DNA of 31,262 bases, taken from contig DKAT01000067.1 in the NCBI GenBank assembly GCA_002450905.1, positions 34,958 through 66,219 of the forward strand. Direction: 5' to 3'. Under the pieces are notes generated by a model, which ran no database searches, was not told the origin of the DNA, and saw nothing but the letters and a program-made list of their open reading frames with translations. Made by a program: the position numbers and the translations under genes. Source of the stretch: Spirochaetia bacterium UBA6919. GTDB taxonomy: Bacteria > Spirochaetota > UBA6919. Shown piece by piece: positions 24,607 to 31,262 of this stretch (position 1 is the stretch's first letter; each line of letters begins with the position of its first letter).

Positions 24607-26412
24607 ATGATTGATCCCAAATTCATCCGTAATTTCTCTATCATAGCCCATATAGATCATGGTAAATCTACTCTCGCCGATAGATTATTAGAAGTCACCC
24701 ACACCACATCTGTACGTGAGCGCAAAGATCAAATCCTTGATAGCATGGATATCGAGAGAGAAAGAGGAATTACTATAAAATCACAGGCTGCATGTCTTAA
24801 TTACAAAGCAATAGATGGGAATACATATCACCTTAATCTAATTGATACACCGGGACACGTGGATTTTGCTTATGAAGTTTCAAGAGCACTGGCTGCATGC
24901 GAAGCGGTCTTGTTGGTTATTGATGCTTCACAGGGTGTCGAGGCTCAAACCCTTGCAAATATGTATCAGGCAATGGAACATAATCTGGAAATTATACCTG
25001 TGATCAATAAAATAGACCTCCCTACAGCAGATATAAATCGCGTTAAGCACCAAATTGAGAGTGATCTTGGCTTAGATGCTGAAATTGCTGTACCAATCAG
25101 CGCTAAAGAAGGAATAAATATCATTGAAGTTCTGGAAAACATTGTCAAATACTGCCCACCCCCATCCAAAGAAGGAAATTCCTTTACCAATCCCCCTCAA
25201 GCACTGATATTCGATGCCTATTTCGATTATTTCCGTGGTGTAATCATGAGTATAAGAATTTTTGATGGCGTATTAACCGTTGGAGATTCCATTCGATTCT
25301 TCCACACTAAAAATGAATATCGTATAGAAGAACTTGGTGTATATAAAATTAAAAAGATACCTCAAAAGACATTAAGTATAGGAGAGGTAGGATATATAGT
25401 AGCAAATGTCAAAACTCTTTCTGATACAAAAATAGGGGATACCATCACGACCTCATCCAATCCCTGCCCAAAACCCCTACCTGGATACAAAGAAGTGAAA
25501 CCTATGGTATTTGCAGGGATCTATCCTATAGACAGTGCTGATTACGAACTTCTGAAGGACGCAATTGAGAAACTCAAATTAAATGATTCCTCCTTGGTAT
25601 ACCAGCCAGAAAGTTCAGCCGCCCTTGGTTTCGGATATCGATGTGGTTTTCTGGGCCTCCTCCACATGGAAATCGTTACTGAACGTTTTAAAAGAGAATT
25701 CGATCTGGAACTCATTGTCACATCCCCTAGTGTGGAATACAAAATTACTTTTTCTAATGGTAAGCAGGAAATTATAGATAACCCAACCAATTTCCCGGAC
25801 AAACAATACATCCAGACCACAGAAGAACCCTATGTTATAGCTAATATCATCAGTCCCGAAGAATATCTCGGTCAGGTCATGCAGTTATGTCATGACAAGC
25901 GGGGTATCCAGAAGAACGTCAATTATTTAGACGCAAAACGCATCCAGGTGGATTTCGAAATCCCCTTAGCAGAGATCGTTTATGATTTCCATGACAAATT
26001 AAAAAGCGTTTCCCGGGGTTATGCCTCCTATGACTATCATATTATTGGATATCGCGAAAGCGACCTCGTCCGGGTGGATATTTTGGTAAATCAAAAACGC
26101 GTCGATGCTTTCTCACTCATAATTCACAAGGATAGAGCATTTAATAGGGGCAAAGCTATCGTGGAGAAATTAAAAGACGTCATTCCAAGACACATGTTCC
26201 AGGTACCCCTCCAGGCAGCCATAGGTGGAAATGTCATAGCCAGAGAAAATATCAGAGCCATGCGAAAAGACGTAACAGCCAAATGTTATGGTGGGGACAT
26301 CACAAGAAAACGAAAACTCATCGAAAAACAGAAAGAAGGAAAGAAACGAATGAGACAGGTGGGTAACGTAGAAATACCTCAGGAAGCATTCCTCTCCGTC
26401 CTTAAAGTATAA
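24607..26412 (+). CDS. lepA: Elongation factor 4 (LepA)
   Basis: 601-residue ribosome-associated GTPase that acts in ribosome biogenesis or translation under stress (back-translocation in vitro). GTPase motifs: AHIDHGKST (G1, 14-22), MDIERERGIT (switch I), DTPGHVDF (G3) and NKIDLP (G4). The LepA-specific C-terminal region is complete, including GYASYDYHIIGYRESDLVRVDILVN and ARENIRAMRKDVTAKCYGGDITRKRKLIEKQ read in parts, which distinguishes it from EF-G. The length matches the family (about 600). The start at ATG 24607 gives MIDPKFIRNFSIIAHIDHG; the ribosome site is weak. Confidence 0.97.
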   Translation: MIDPKFIRNFSIIAHIDHGKSTLADRLLEVTHTTSVRERKDQILDSMDIERERGITIKSQAACLNYKAIDGNTYHLNLIDTPGHVDFAYEVSRALAACEAVLLVIDASQGVEAQTLANMYQAMEHNLEIIPVINKIDLPTADINRVKHQIESDLGLDAEIAVPISAKEGINIIEVLENIVKYCPPPSKEGNSFTNPPQALIFDAYFDYFRGVIMSIRIFDGVLTVGDSIRFFHTKNEYRIEELGVYKIKKIPQKTLSIGEVGYIVANVKTLSDTKIGDTITTSSNPCPKPLPGYKEVKPMVFAGIYPIDSADYELLKDAIEKLKLNDSSLVYQPESSAALGFGYRCGFLGLLHMEIVTERFKREFDLELIVTSPSVEYKITFSNGKQEIIDNPTNFPDKQYIQTTEEPYVIANIISPEEYLGQVMQLCHDKRGIQKNVNYLDAKRIQVDFEIPLAEIVYDFHDKLKSVSRGYASYDYHIIGYRESDLVRVDILVNQKRVDAFSLIIHKDRAFNRGKAIVEKLKDVIPRHMFQVPLQAAIGGNVIARENIRAMRKDVTAKCYGGDITRKRKLIEKQKEGKKRMRQVGNVEIPQEAFLSVLKV

Positions 26413-26640
26413 TCTAATATTAGTAAAACATTTATCATACTGCACCGATGTCTTCCAATAATATACCCCAAGACAGGAGAATCACAGGAAAATGACAGGA
26501 GAAACACCATTGGATTTTATCTGTGCCATTCATCATATAAAATGTTTTTTATTCAAAGGACTTGATTTTTTTTGATAAAAACTAAAATTTATTTATAAAC
26601 CCTTTTAGAAAAAATAAATCATAAACCGAAGTTAAATAAC

Positions 26641-27381
26641 ATGAGTCAGCAATTCTTTCCAGCTAAGATAATACATAGGATTCAGGAGACTGAAGACGCT
26701 ATCACTTTCTATTTACAGCCGTCAAAAGAGGATTTTCCTCAATATAAATCAGGTCAATATATTGCAGTACGATTTGATGTCCATGGAGAGAAGCATACAA
26801 GATATTACTCCTTATCAAGCTCCCCCTATAGTGATCAAAATATCTCCATTACCATTAAAATAAAAGATCAGAATGCGTTATTCGATTTTATTAAAAATAA
26901 TCTTACCATTGGACAACAATTAGAAACTACTTTTCCATCTGGATCTTTTACTATAGATATAAATAAAAATAATAACCACCATTATGTCTTATTGAGTGCA
27001 GGGAGTGGGATCACACCATTATTTTCAGTTTTAAAATCAGTTTTGCATCAGGAGCAACAAAGTAAAGTCACTCTGTATTATGGGAATCGTAATGAAGAAT
27101 CGATTATATTTAAAAAGCAATTAGACGAATTAAAACAACAATTCAAAGATAGATTTTGGGTTCACTACATTTTAAGCCAGCCAAATAAAACATGGAATGG
27201 ACTTACTGGTAGGATCAATAATGATTTTGTTACGAAATGGATTCATGATATTCAAAATGTAAGTCCTGATATTCTTAAATCTTATTGGCTTTCAGGACCT
27301 AAGGACATGGTGGATAATCTTGAGAAATTATTACTGGATTTCCAGATTGAAAAACACAATATCCGTCGGGAGCAATATTAA
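26641..27381 (+). CDS. FAD/NAD(P)-binding ferredoxin reductase-type oxidoreductase
   Basis: 246-residue flavoprotein of the ferredoxin-NADP reductase superfamily, moving electrons between NAD(P)H and an acceptor through FAD. The FAD domain has RYYSLSSSP (54-62), the FAD-phosphate signature RxYS. The pyridine-nucleotide domain begins LLSAGSGITPLFSVLK (117-132) and contains LYYGNRNEESIIFKKQLDEL and WLSGPKDMVD. It resembles the reductase halves of PaaE or flavohaemoglobin but ends before any 2Fe-2S plant-type ferredoxin domain, so it needs a separate partner. The last residues REQY match reductases whose C-terminal aromatic stacks near the flavin. Start: ATG 26641. The 228-base gap upstream has two GACAGGAGAA copies. 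Confidence 0.85.
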   Translation: MSQQFFPAKIIHRIQETEDAITFYLQPSKEDFPQYKSGQYIAVRFDVHGEKHTRYYSLSSSPYSDQNISITIKIKDQNALFDFIKNNLTIGQQLETTFPSGSFTIDINKNNNHHYVLLSAGSGITPLFSVLKSVLHQEQQSKVTLYYGNRNEESIIFKKQLDELKQQFKDRFWVHYILSQPNKTWNGLTGRINNDFVTKWIHDIQNVSPDILKSYWLSGPKDMVDNLEKLLLDFQIEKHNIRREQY

Positions 27382-27437
27382 TTCGGCAGATCAGAACTCT
27401 TATATCAGGCTGTATAATTTTATTCCATTAAACTTTA

Positions 27438-27524
27438 AAAATTGAAATCAAAAACTTCAAATTCGCTTGGTGAGCGGAGTCAAACCATCCGTTGACTGTT
27501 TCAAAATCAGAAGATTATCAGTAT
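27438..27524 (-). repeat. Short interspersed element, copy B (diverged or truncated)
   Basis: On the minus strand this matches 1882-1968 without gaps over 87 bases (70 identical by hand count), starting with the same ATACTGATA end (27516-27524). The core hairpin (TGGT/ACCA) is present. The far inverted end seen in copy A is not recognisable, so this copy is diverged or lacks its tail. It lies between the reductase stop and the Cys-rich gene's stop. Confidence 0.7.
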
Positions 27525-27537
27525 AGAATTTTTCAGG

Positions 27538-27945
27538 TTAACCACATTTAAATACTTCTATCAGATCACCTCTTTCAATTTTATCTTCTATTAGGGGATT
27601 CATTGGTAAACGAACTGGTAATTGTCTATTTGACTCAGATAATACAGGTTTAAATATTCCTAATTCGCCTAACGAGAGATCCTTTATTTCAATACCCCCC
27701 GTTTTATTTTTATAAAGATATTTATTATTAAATATCACCAATATTTTTTTATTTTCTTTTGACCAAAGAGTTTTTTTTACGTCTATATGGCTAAGACAAT
27801 CTAATTTCTGAAAACCTAATTCCGATGTGCATTTCCACTTCCCAGAAACTTTGCAACTCCTCTTACACATCTCACAAATACCATTCTGTCCTGCATTTTT
27901 AGTCACTTGATTTTTATCTAAATTATTGTTTATTTTATTTTTCAT
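27538..27945 (-). CDS. Small Cys-rich protein of unknown function
   Basis: 135 residues with no signal peptide and no family I recognise. Five Cys cluster in the first half (24, 27, 31, 39 and 50: CEMCKRSC, KWKC, LDC), a spacing that could bind zinc or an iron-sulfur cluster. The second half is beta-rich and mixed-charge, ending with a last Cys in VFKCG. Start: ATG 27945, with only a weak GAAG upstream. It is the third of three minus-strand genes from 29141, separated by 36-71 base gaps, and may be co-transcribed with the carbonic anhydrase-like gene. The function is not inferred. Confidence 0.6.
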   Translation of the reverse strand: MKNKINNNLDKNQVTKNAGQNGICEMCKRSCKVSGKWKCTSELGFQKLDCLSHIDVKKTLWSKENKKILVIFNNKYLYKNKTGGIEIKDLSLGELGIFKPVLSESNRQLPVRLPMNPLIEDKIERGDLIEVFKCG

Positions 27946-28016
27946 CTTCGAGTATAATCCAGTCTGATATCAAAACAATTTAAACGGATATCAATCTTCA
28001 CTTCTGATAATATCAT

Positions 28017-28367
28017 TCAAATCATCGGGATAATCGATTTGAAATCTTGAGTAATATGGGTTAATTTCACTTCTATTTTATTTTTATTGTGGATGATAAC
28101 ATCGCGGATTTCCAATTCAAAATGTTTTGAGTCTCGTAAAATCTCAAGGGCTTTTTGTTTGCGTTTAAATGAAGCTTTCAGGAAATGAATACACAAAGAA
28201 TCTTCATTATCTCGGAGCCTCAAAAGTTCTGACCATATAAAACTGGGCATACAGGTGACATGTGCTTTTAATTTAAACAAGGCATCATAATCCGATTTGC
28301 TAATGGACACATGATTGGGGAAGACAACCATTCCATTAATATGCTCACAGTGACTTTCATATCCCAT
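28017..28367 (-). CDS. Hypothetical protein
   Basis: 116 residues, soluble, not recognised. It reads as a compact mixed alpha/beta domain: an initial MGYESHCEHINGMVVFPN, a central helix-like SFIWSELLRLRDNED, and a C-terminal strand-rich portion (FELEIRDVIIHNKNKIEVKLTHI). Start: ATG 28367, with GGAAG about 4 bases upstream. It lies 36 bases after the carbonic anhydrase-like gene and 71 before the Cys-rich gene, all on the minus strand, which suggests one transcript. PilZ was considered but the RxxxR and DxSxxG signatures are absent. Confidence 0.6.
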   Translation of the reverse strand: MGYESHCEHINGMVVFPNHVSISKSDYDALFKLKAHVTCMPSFIWSELLRLRDNEDSLCIHFLKASFKRKQKALEILRDSKHFELEIRDVIIHNKNKIEVKLTHITQDFKSIIPMI

Positions 28368-28403
28368 AGTACTTCCAGAATATTATTATTTATTTTATTA
28401 ATT

Positions 28404-29141
28404 CTAAACCAGTTTTAGATCTTTCTTGATGCCATTTCTAGTAGTATAGCAAGTCCTCACATCTATAAAATCGTGATAATCATTGGGTGCATGGATGAAA
28501 ATACCGGATAAAACTGCAATATCACATCCTCTAAAATCATTATGCTTTGATAGAATCTCTTCAAGATCTTTTAGAGTAATCTCAAGGGCTTTTTCAGTAA
28601 TAGCAATTTCCGGATGACTGGAGCGGATTATCTCTAACTGATAATTAACTAATGATGATTCAACAAAATACTGGGCGATATCCTGGCGATCAAACATGGG
28701 CTTATAATTCCCATTAAATCTTTTAAATTTAGATAAACAACCCAATAATGAGCCACAAGCATTGGACATCCCCCTCTGATTGACTCTTTTAATGGAACCC
28801 AGTCTACCTTCGCTGTCAATAGCGATATGGGTACCAATGATAAACAAAAATCTTTTAGTAGAGAAAGTATCAGGGTCATGATGATTAAATGCTGTTAGAC
28901 CCGTCCTTCCAGAAATCAGAAGTCCACCAAGTCCCCCCAGCATAAAAATATTACCCCAAATAAGCTCGGTCATCGTTCTAAAATCAGTTAATATTTCATC
29001 CTGACAAATAGAAATCCCTGTCAGTGTATTTCTCCGATTAAAATTCAGTTCATTAAGCTGTTTAGTAGTCTCTCCAAGAAATACAACATCCACAACTGCT
29101 TTAGGAAAATGCTTTTCAAGAGTTTCATGAAAGTTTGACAT
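28404..29141 (-). CDS. LCIB-like (theta/beta-type) carbonic anhydrase family protein
   Basis: 245 residues from ATG 29141; the frame opens six codons earlier at 29159, but that start has no ribosome site and a strange Trp-rich N-terminus. The sequence matches my memory of the LCIB/LCIC low-CO2-inducible family, whose members include zinc carbonic anhydrases interconverting CO2 and bicarbonate. The likely Cys-His-Cys zinc ligands are present: Cys46 in GISICQDEI with Asp48 two residues on, His105 in GTHIAIDSEGRLG, and Cys129 in SNACGSLLG. The Gly-rich MLGGLGGLLISGRTGL and HHDPD segments also fit. No signal peptide is seen, so it is cytosolic. Two small unknown genes follow on the same strand. 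The recognition is by motif, not by search. Confidence 0.7.
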   Translation of the reverse strand: MSNFHETLEKHFPKAVVDVVFLGETTKQLNELNFNRRNTLTGISICQDEILTDFRTMTELIWGNIFMLGGLGGLLISGRTGLTAFNHHDPDTFSTKRFLFIIGTHIAIDSEGRLGSIKRVNQRGMSNACGSLLGCLSKFKRFNGNYKPMFDRQDIAQYFVESSLVNYQLEIIRSSHPEIAITEKALEITLKDLEEILSKHNDFRGCDIAVLSGIFIHAPNDYHDFIDVRTCYTTRNGIKKDLKLV

Positions 29142-29159
29142 TATCCAACACCATAACAA

Positions 29160-29437
29160 TGTATTAGTAAAATATAAATGACCTGGATTTTAAGATAATA
29201 AAACTTTTAAAAATATGTCAATAATAGTTTACCAACATTACAATAATTTGATATACATTATCATATAAAAAATATTATATCCTGAATAATGAAAATCTTT
29301 TTTAATAATTCAAAAAAAATCAATTTTTTTGTAAAATTATTTTTCCACATATTAAATTAAGTACCATTCATACCCCGATTTCTTAAATTAAACATTAAAA
29401 TAAAAAAAGTATTTTTGTATTTTTTCTCCTAAAAACC
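29160..29437. other. AT-rich intergenic region
   Basis: Very AT-rich stretch between two divergent genes, with long A and T runs (for example near 29310-29340 and 29398-29425). No coding frame, RNA gene or repeat shared with other parts of the window was seen. The runs upstream of the 29438 promoter could act as an UP element or bent DNA. Confidence 0.5.
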
Positions 29438-29466
29438 TTGACCATTCTCTGGCTAAATGTTATTAT
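29438..29466 (+). promoter_or_regulatory. Strong promoter of the 29548 gene
   Basis: TTGACC (29438-29443), 17 bases, TATTAT (29461-29466), with an overlapping TATAAT at 29464-29469. A- and T-runs lie just upstream. The inferred leader is about 75 bases and ends in a strong AAGGAG (29535-29540), 7 bases before the ATG. Confidence 0.65.
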
Positions 29467-29547
29467 AATGATGTCTTTTATTATTTTGGGGAAAAATACG
29501 TCTTCAATCTCAAATAAAAGATAATTACGCACATAAGGAGAAGCGGT

Positions 29548-31262
29548 ATGAAAAATGGAGAGAGAGTAGCAAAAAAGAAATTGCTCTTTTCTTTAACATT
29601 TTTGACCATCTTTCTCGTATGTAGTATTCTCTTCTCGCAACAAAGAGAAGAAGCTCAAAGCTTCAAAGACGAGTTGAGCTTTACTGAAGATACCCTCTGG
29701 TACGCCAAAAAAGGCTGGGAGAATGGTATTTCTGAAGTATCTCAATCACGTCAGGTGATGCCTTGGAGAATGGCTACGTATGATGAAAGGGTCAACTATT
29801 TTATTTCAAGGCTGAGAAAAGGTGATCAACACGCCTTTTATCATGCATTTTATGGCCTCCTTGATGGGTATGGTAATCCATACACCCACAGAAGTGCACG
29901 CAGCTATCCAACATCTGTTGGGTCTAAAGAAAGTAGAGGAGTTATCTGGAAGCTTTGGGATGAAGCTAGAAAAGGTAAAACCAGTATAAAGCAGGTTTTA
30001 ACTCAAGGTAACCCACAAATCAGAAAGAATGTTATTAGTGCTGTTCTTGCTGGTCTTTCTAATAAAGATCCACGGGTTAGACTTGTTGCTGTAAACTTCT
30101 TAAGAAGGCTAATTCCAGACAAACAAATGTCTAATGCTGTCAAGAAAGCTTTGCTTCTTGAAACATCAACAACCTACGGAGCTCAATCAAGACAAAAGGA
30201 TATCGATATTCCAAGTATTGAAAATCCAAGATTAGGTTGGTCCGGCGGACAACCTCCATATGCTCCTGCTGGTCGTGTACATAGCGATCCAACTTCAAGT
30301 GGTGATAACACCCTTTTAAATGGAACCGGTAAAGGTCTTTATCTTGTCCATGGATTGCATGGTAACAACATTAACTTTGCTGAAACAAGCATTGTTTCTA
30401 TAGACCATGCCGCGCCTCAAGGTGACCCTAGAGGTGATGTAAGAAATCAGATGAACCATAGACAAGTTTGGACAAAAGCTTCCTTGTTAAGATATGGTGC
30501 TGATGAGCATGTATCTGGAGAGGAAAGAAAGTATGGTTTCCGTTCAAGAGAAAGCATGCCTAAATACGTCTATGCATATGTTGACTTTCAGGATCCAAGA
30601 GGAAGAACTACTCTTGATCAATATGACTATGTTTATTATGCATATCATAGCATTTGGGAAGAATTAAAGAGACTTGATCTTTTTATTACCCGTGCTATTT
30701 GGTCAGACATCGTTAAAAAGAACATCAATGCTCTTAAATATATAAGCAAAGATACTTTCCGTACTCTAGCTGATCAAATTGATGGTGAATCTCTTGAGCA
30801 AGTGCCTATGAAGTCTAAAAAATTCAGAATCTTTGGTGAGCCTGAAGTTAGACAAATTATCGTAGGATTGTTAGAAAACCGCGTTGTAAGCACTCGTGAG
30901 GAATGTGCTCGATTCTTAAAAAGAATCTTTGACTTCCCAGGTATTAGCGTTGGTATAAGACGTGAAATCAAAAAAGCCCTTCTTGAAGCAAGAAGACGAG
31001 AGCTTATCATTGATACTATTCGTGGTCGTCATTTACACTTTGAATTAATTGCAACTACGCAAGGTCAGGTTAATGATCACTATGGTGAAAACGATGAAAT
31101 CGATACTAGTCAGTGGAAAACTCCACAAGAGAGAGCCGCTAATTTTCAAAAGTATCGAAATCAGGTTGAATTCCCTGAAGAATCTGATATTATCTATATT
31201 GACCGAAGAAAACCAGGTCAGGAAGATAAAGATGATGCAGAAGATAAAGAAGATAAAGAAGA
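29548..31262 (+). CDS. Exported HEAT-like repeat protein, 3' end beyond the window (partial)
   Basis: 571 residues are visible with no stop before the window edge. Start: ATG 29548, with AAGGAG at 29535-29540. A Sec signal spans about 1-30 (KKKLLFSLTFLTIFLVCSILFS), with cleavage near the Gln-Gln. Residues about 150-205 form HEAT-like helix pairs (NPQIRKNVISAVLAGL, KDPRVRLVAVNFLRRLIPD), and a second such region is at about 430-490 (EPEVRQIIVGLLENR, IRREIKKALLEARRREL). The middle is rich in Tyr, Gly and charged residues. The visible C-terminus becomes Asp/Glu/Lys low complexity. Codons favour GGT, GCT and CTT, and with the strong promoter and ribosome site this suggests an abundant periplasmic or outer-membrane-associated protein. 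The family is not recognised; a flagellar or envelope role is only a guess. Confidence 0.85.
   Translation, partial: MKNGERVAKKKLLFSLTFLTIFLVCSILFSQQREEAQSFKDELSFTEDTLWYAKKGWENGISEVSQSRQVMPWRMATYDERVNYFISRLRKGDQHAFYHAFYGLLDGYGNPYTHRSARSYPTSVGSKESRGVIWKLWDEARKGKTSIKQVLTQGNPQIRKNVISAVLAGLSNKDPRVRLVAVNFLRRLIPDKQMSNAVKKALLLETSTTYGAQSRQKDIDIPSIENPRLGWSGGQPPYAPAGRVHSDPTSSGDNTLLNGTGKGLYLVHGLHGNNINFAETSIVSIDHAAPQGDPRGDVRNQMNHRQVWTKASLLRYGADEHVSGEERKYGFRSRESMPKYVYAYVDFQDPRGRTTLDQYDYVYYAYHSIWEELKRLDLFITRAIWSDIVKKNINALKYISKDTFRTLADQIDGESLEQVPMKSKKFRIFGEPEVRQIIVGLLENRVVSTREECARFLKRIFDFPGISVGIRREIKKALLEARRRELIIDTIRGRHLHFELIATTQGQVNDHYGENDEIDTSQWKTPQERAANFQKYRNQVEFPEESDIIYIDRRKPGQEDKDDAEDKEDKE

Noticed and set aside
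24966..25820. Several 60-90 codon minus-strand frames inside lepA
   Set aside because: They are shadows of a conserved, complete coding gene on the other strand, with no ribosome sites or recognisable products.
26472..26503. Two direct copies of GACAGGAGAA upstream of the reductase gene
   Set aside because: Only 10 bases long, two copies, 22 bases apart and too far from the ATG to act as ribosome sites; could be an operator but nothing supports that.
28017..28367. PilZ (c-di-GMP binding) domain in the 116-residue protein
   Set aside because: The RxxxR and D/NxSxxG signatures are missing.
29160..29437. AT-rich region as a replication origin or CRISPR leader
   Set aside because: No DnaA-box cluster, no dnaA/dnaN or cas genes, and no spaced direct repeats.

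Overview
The window is AT-rich bacterial chromosome. The best taxonomic clue is a tandem pair of FlaA-type periplasmic flagellar sheath genes (6449-8250), a family typical of spirochaetes. A spirochaete-like lipobox, a bactofilin and a 180-kDa-class NAD-glutamate dehydrogenase fit a spirochaete, perhaps Leptospira-like or deeper branching. The species cannot be named from the sequence alone. No tRNA, rRNA, CRISPR array, transposase or phage gene was seen.

Layout. 1-1055: a family 2 glycosyltransferase converges on rpsU (ribosomal protein S21). 1234-1831: a damaged outer-membrane beta-barrel gene. 1882-1986: a short mobile-type repeat. 2059-6192: a minus-strand operon of a TPR protein, an unknown helical protein, bactofilin and PdxA. 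6449-8250: two flaA genes. 8454-10540: a LolD/MacB-type ABC transporter. 10660-11250: a small outer-membrane barrel protein. 11263-12327: hisC. 12536-14221: a membrane-anchored TPR protein with a C-terminal Mrr-like nuclease fold. 14437-15078: a predicted lipoprotein methyltransferase. 15181-16170: a receiver-HATPase signalling protein. 16367-22626: giant glutamate dehydrogenase converging on proA. 22956-24415: a tiny ORF and a methyltransferase-SDR fusion. 24607-26412: lepA. 26641-27381: a flavin reductase. 27538-29141: two small unknowns and an LCIB-like carbonic anhydrase. 29548 to the end: a strongly expressed exported protein, cut by the window edge.

Functional themes. Much of the window concerns the cell envelope and shape: FlaA sheath proteins, bactofilin, barrel proteins, an envelope ABC exporter and exported proteins. 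The rest is mostly amino-acid and cofactor metabolism (GDH, ProA, HisC, PdxA) and translation (S21, LepA).

The most unusual items are: (i) a barrel gene that has lost both a normal start codon and its frame; (ii) a 105-bp element with inverted ends, with a diverged second copy 25 kb away; (iii) a separate 36-bp hairpin repeat in two gaps between convergent genes; (iv) an Mrr-like domain with Arg at the catalytic Lys position, fused to TPRs and a membrane anchor; (v) a SAM methyltransferase carrying a lipoprotein signal; and (vi) an LCIB-type carbonic anhydrase. No single cluster amounts to a clearly new multi-gene system.
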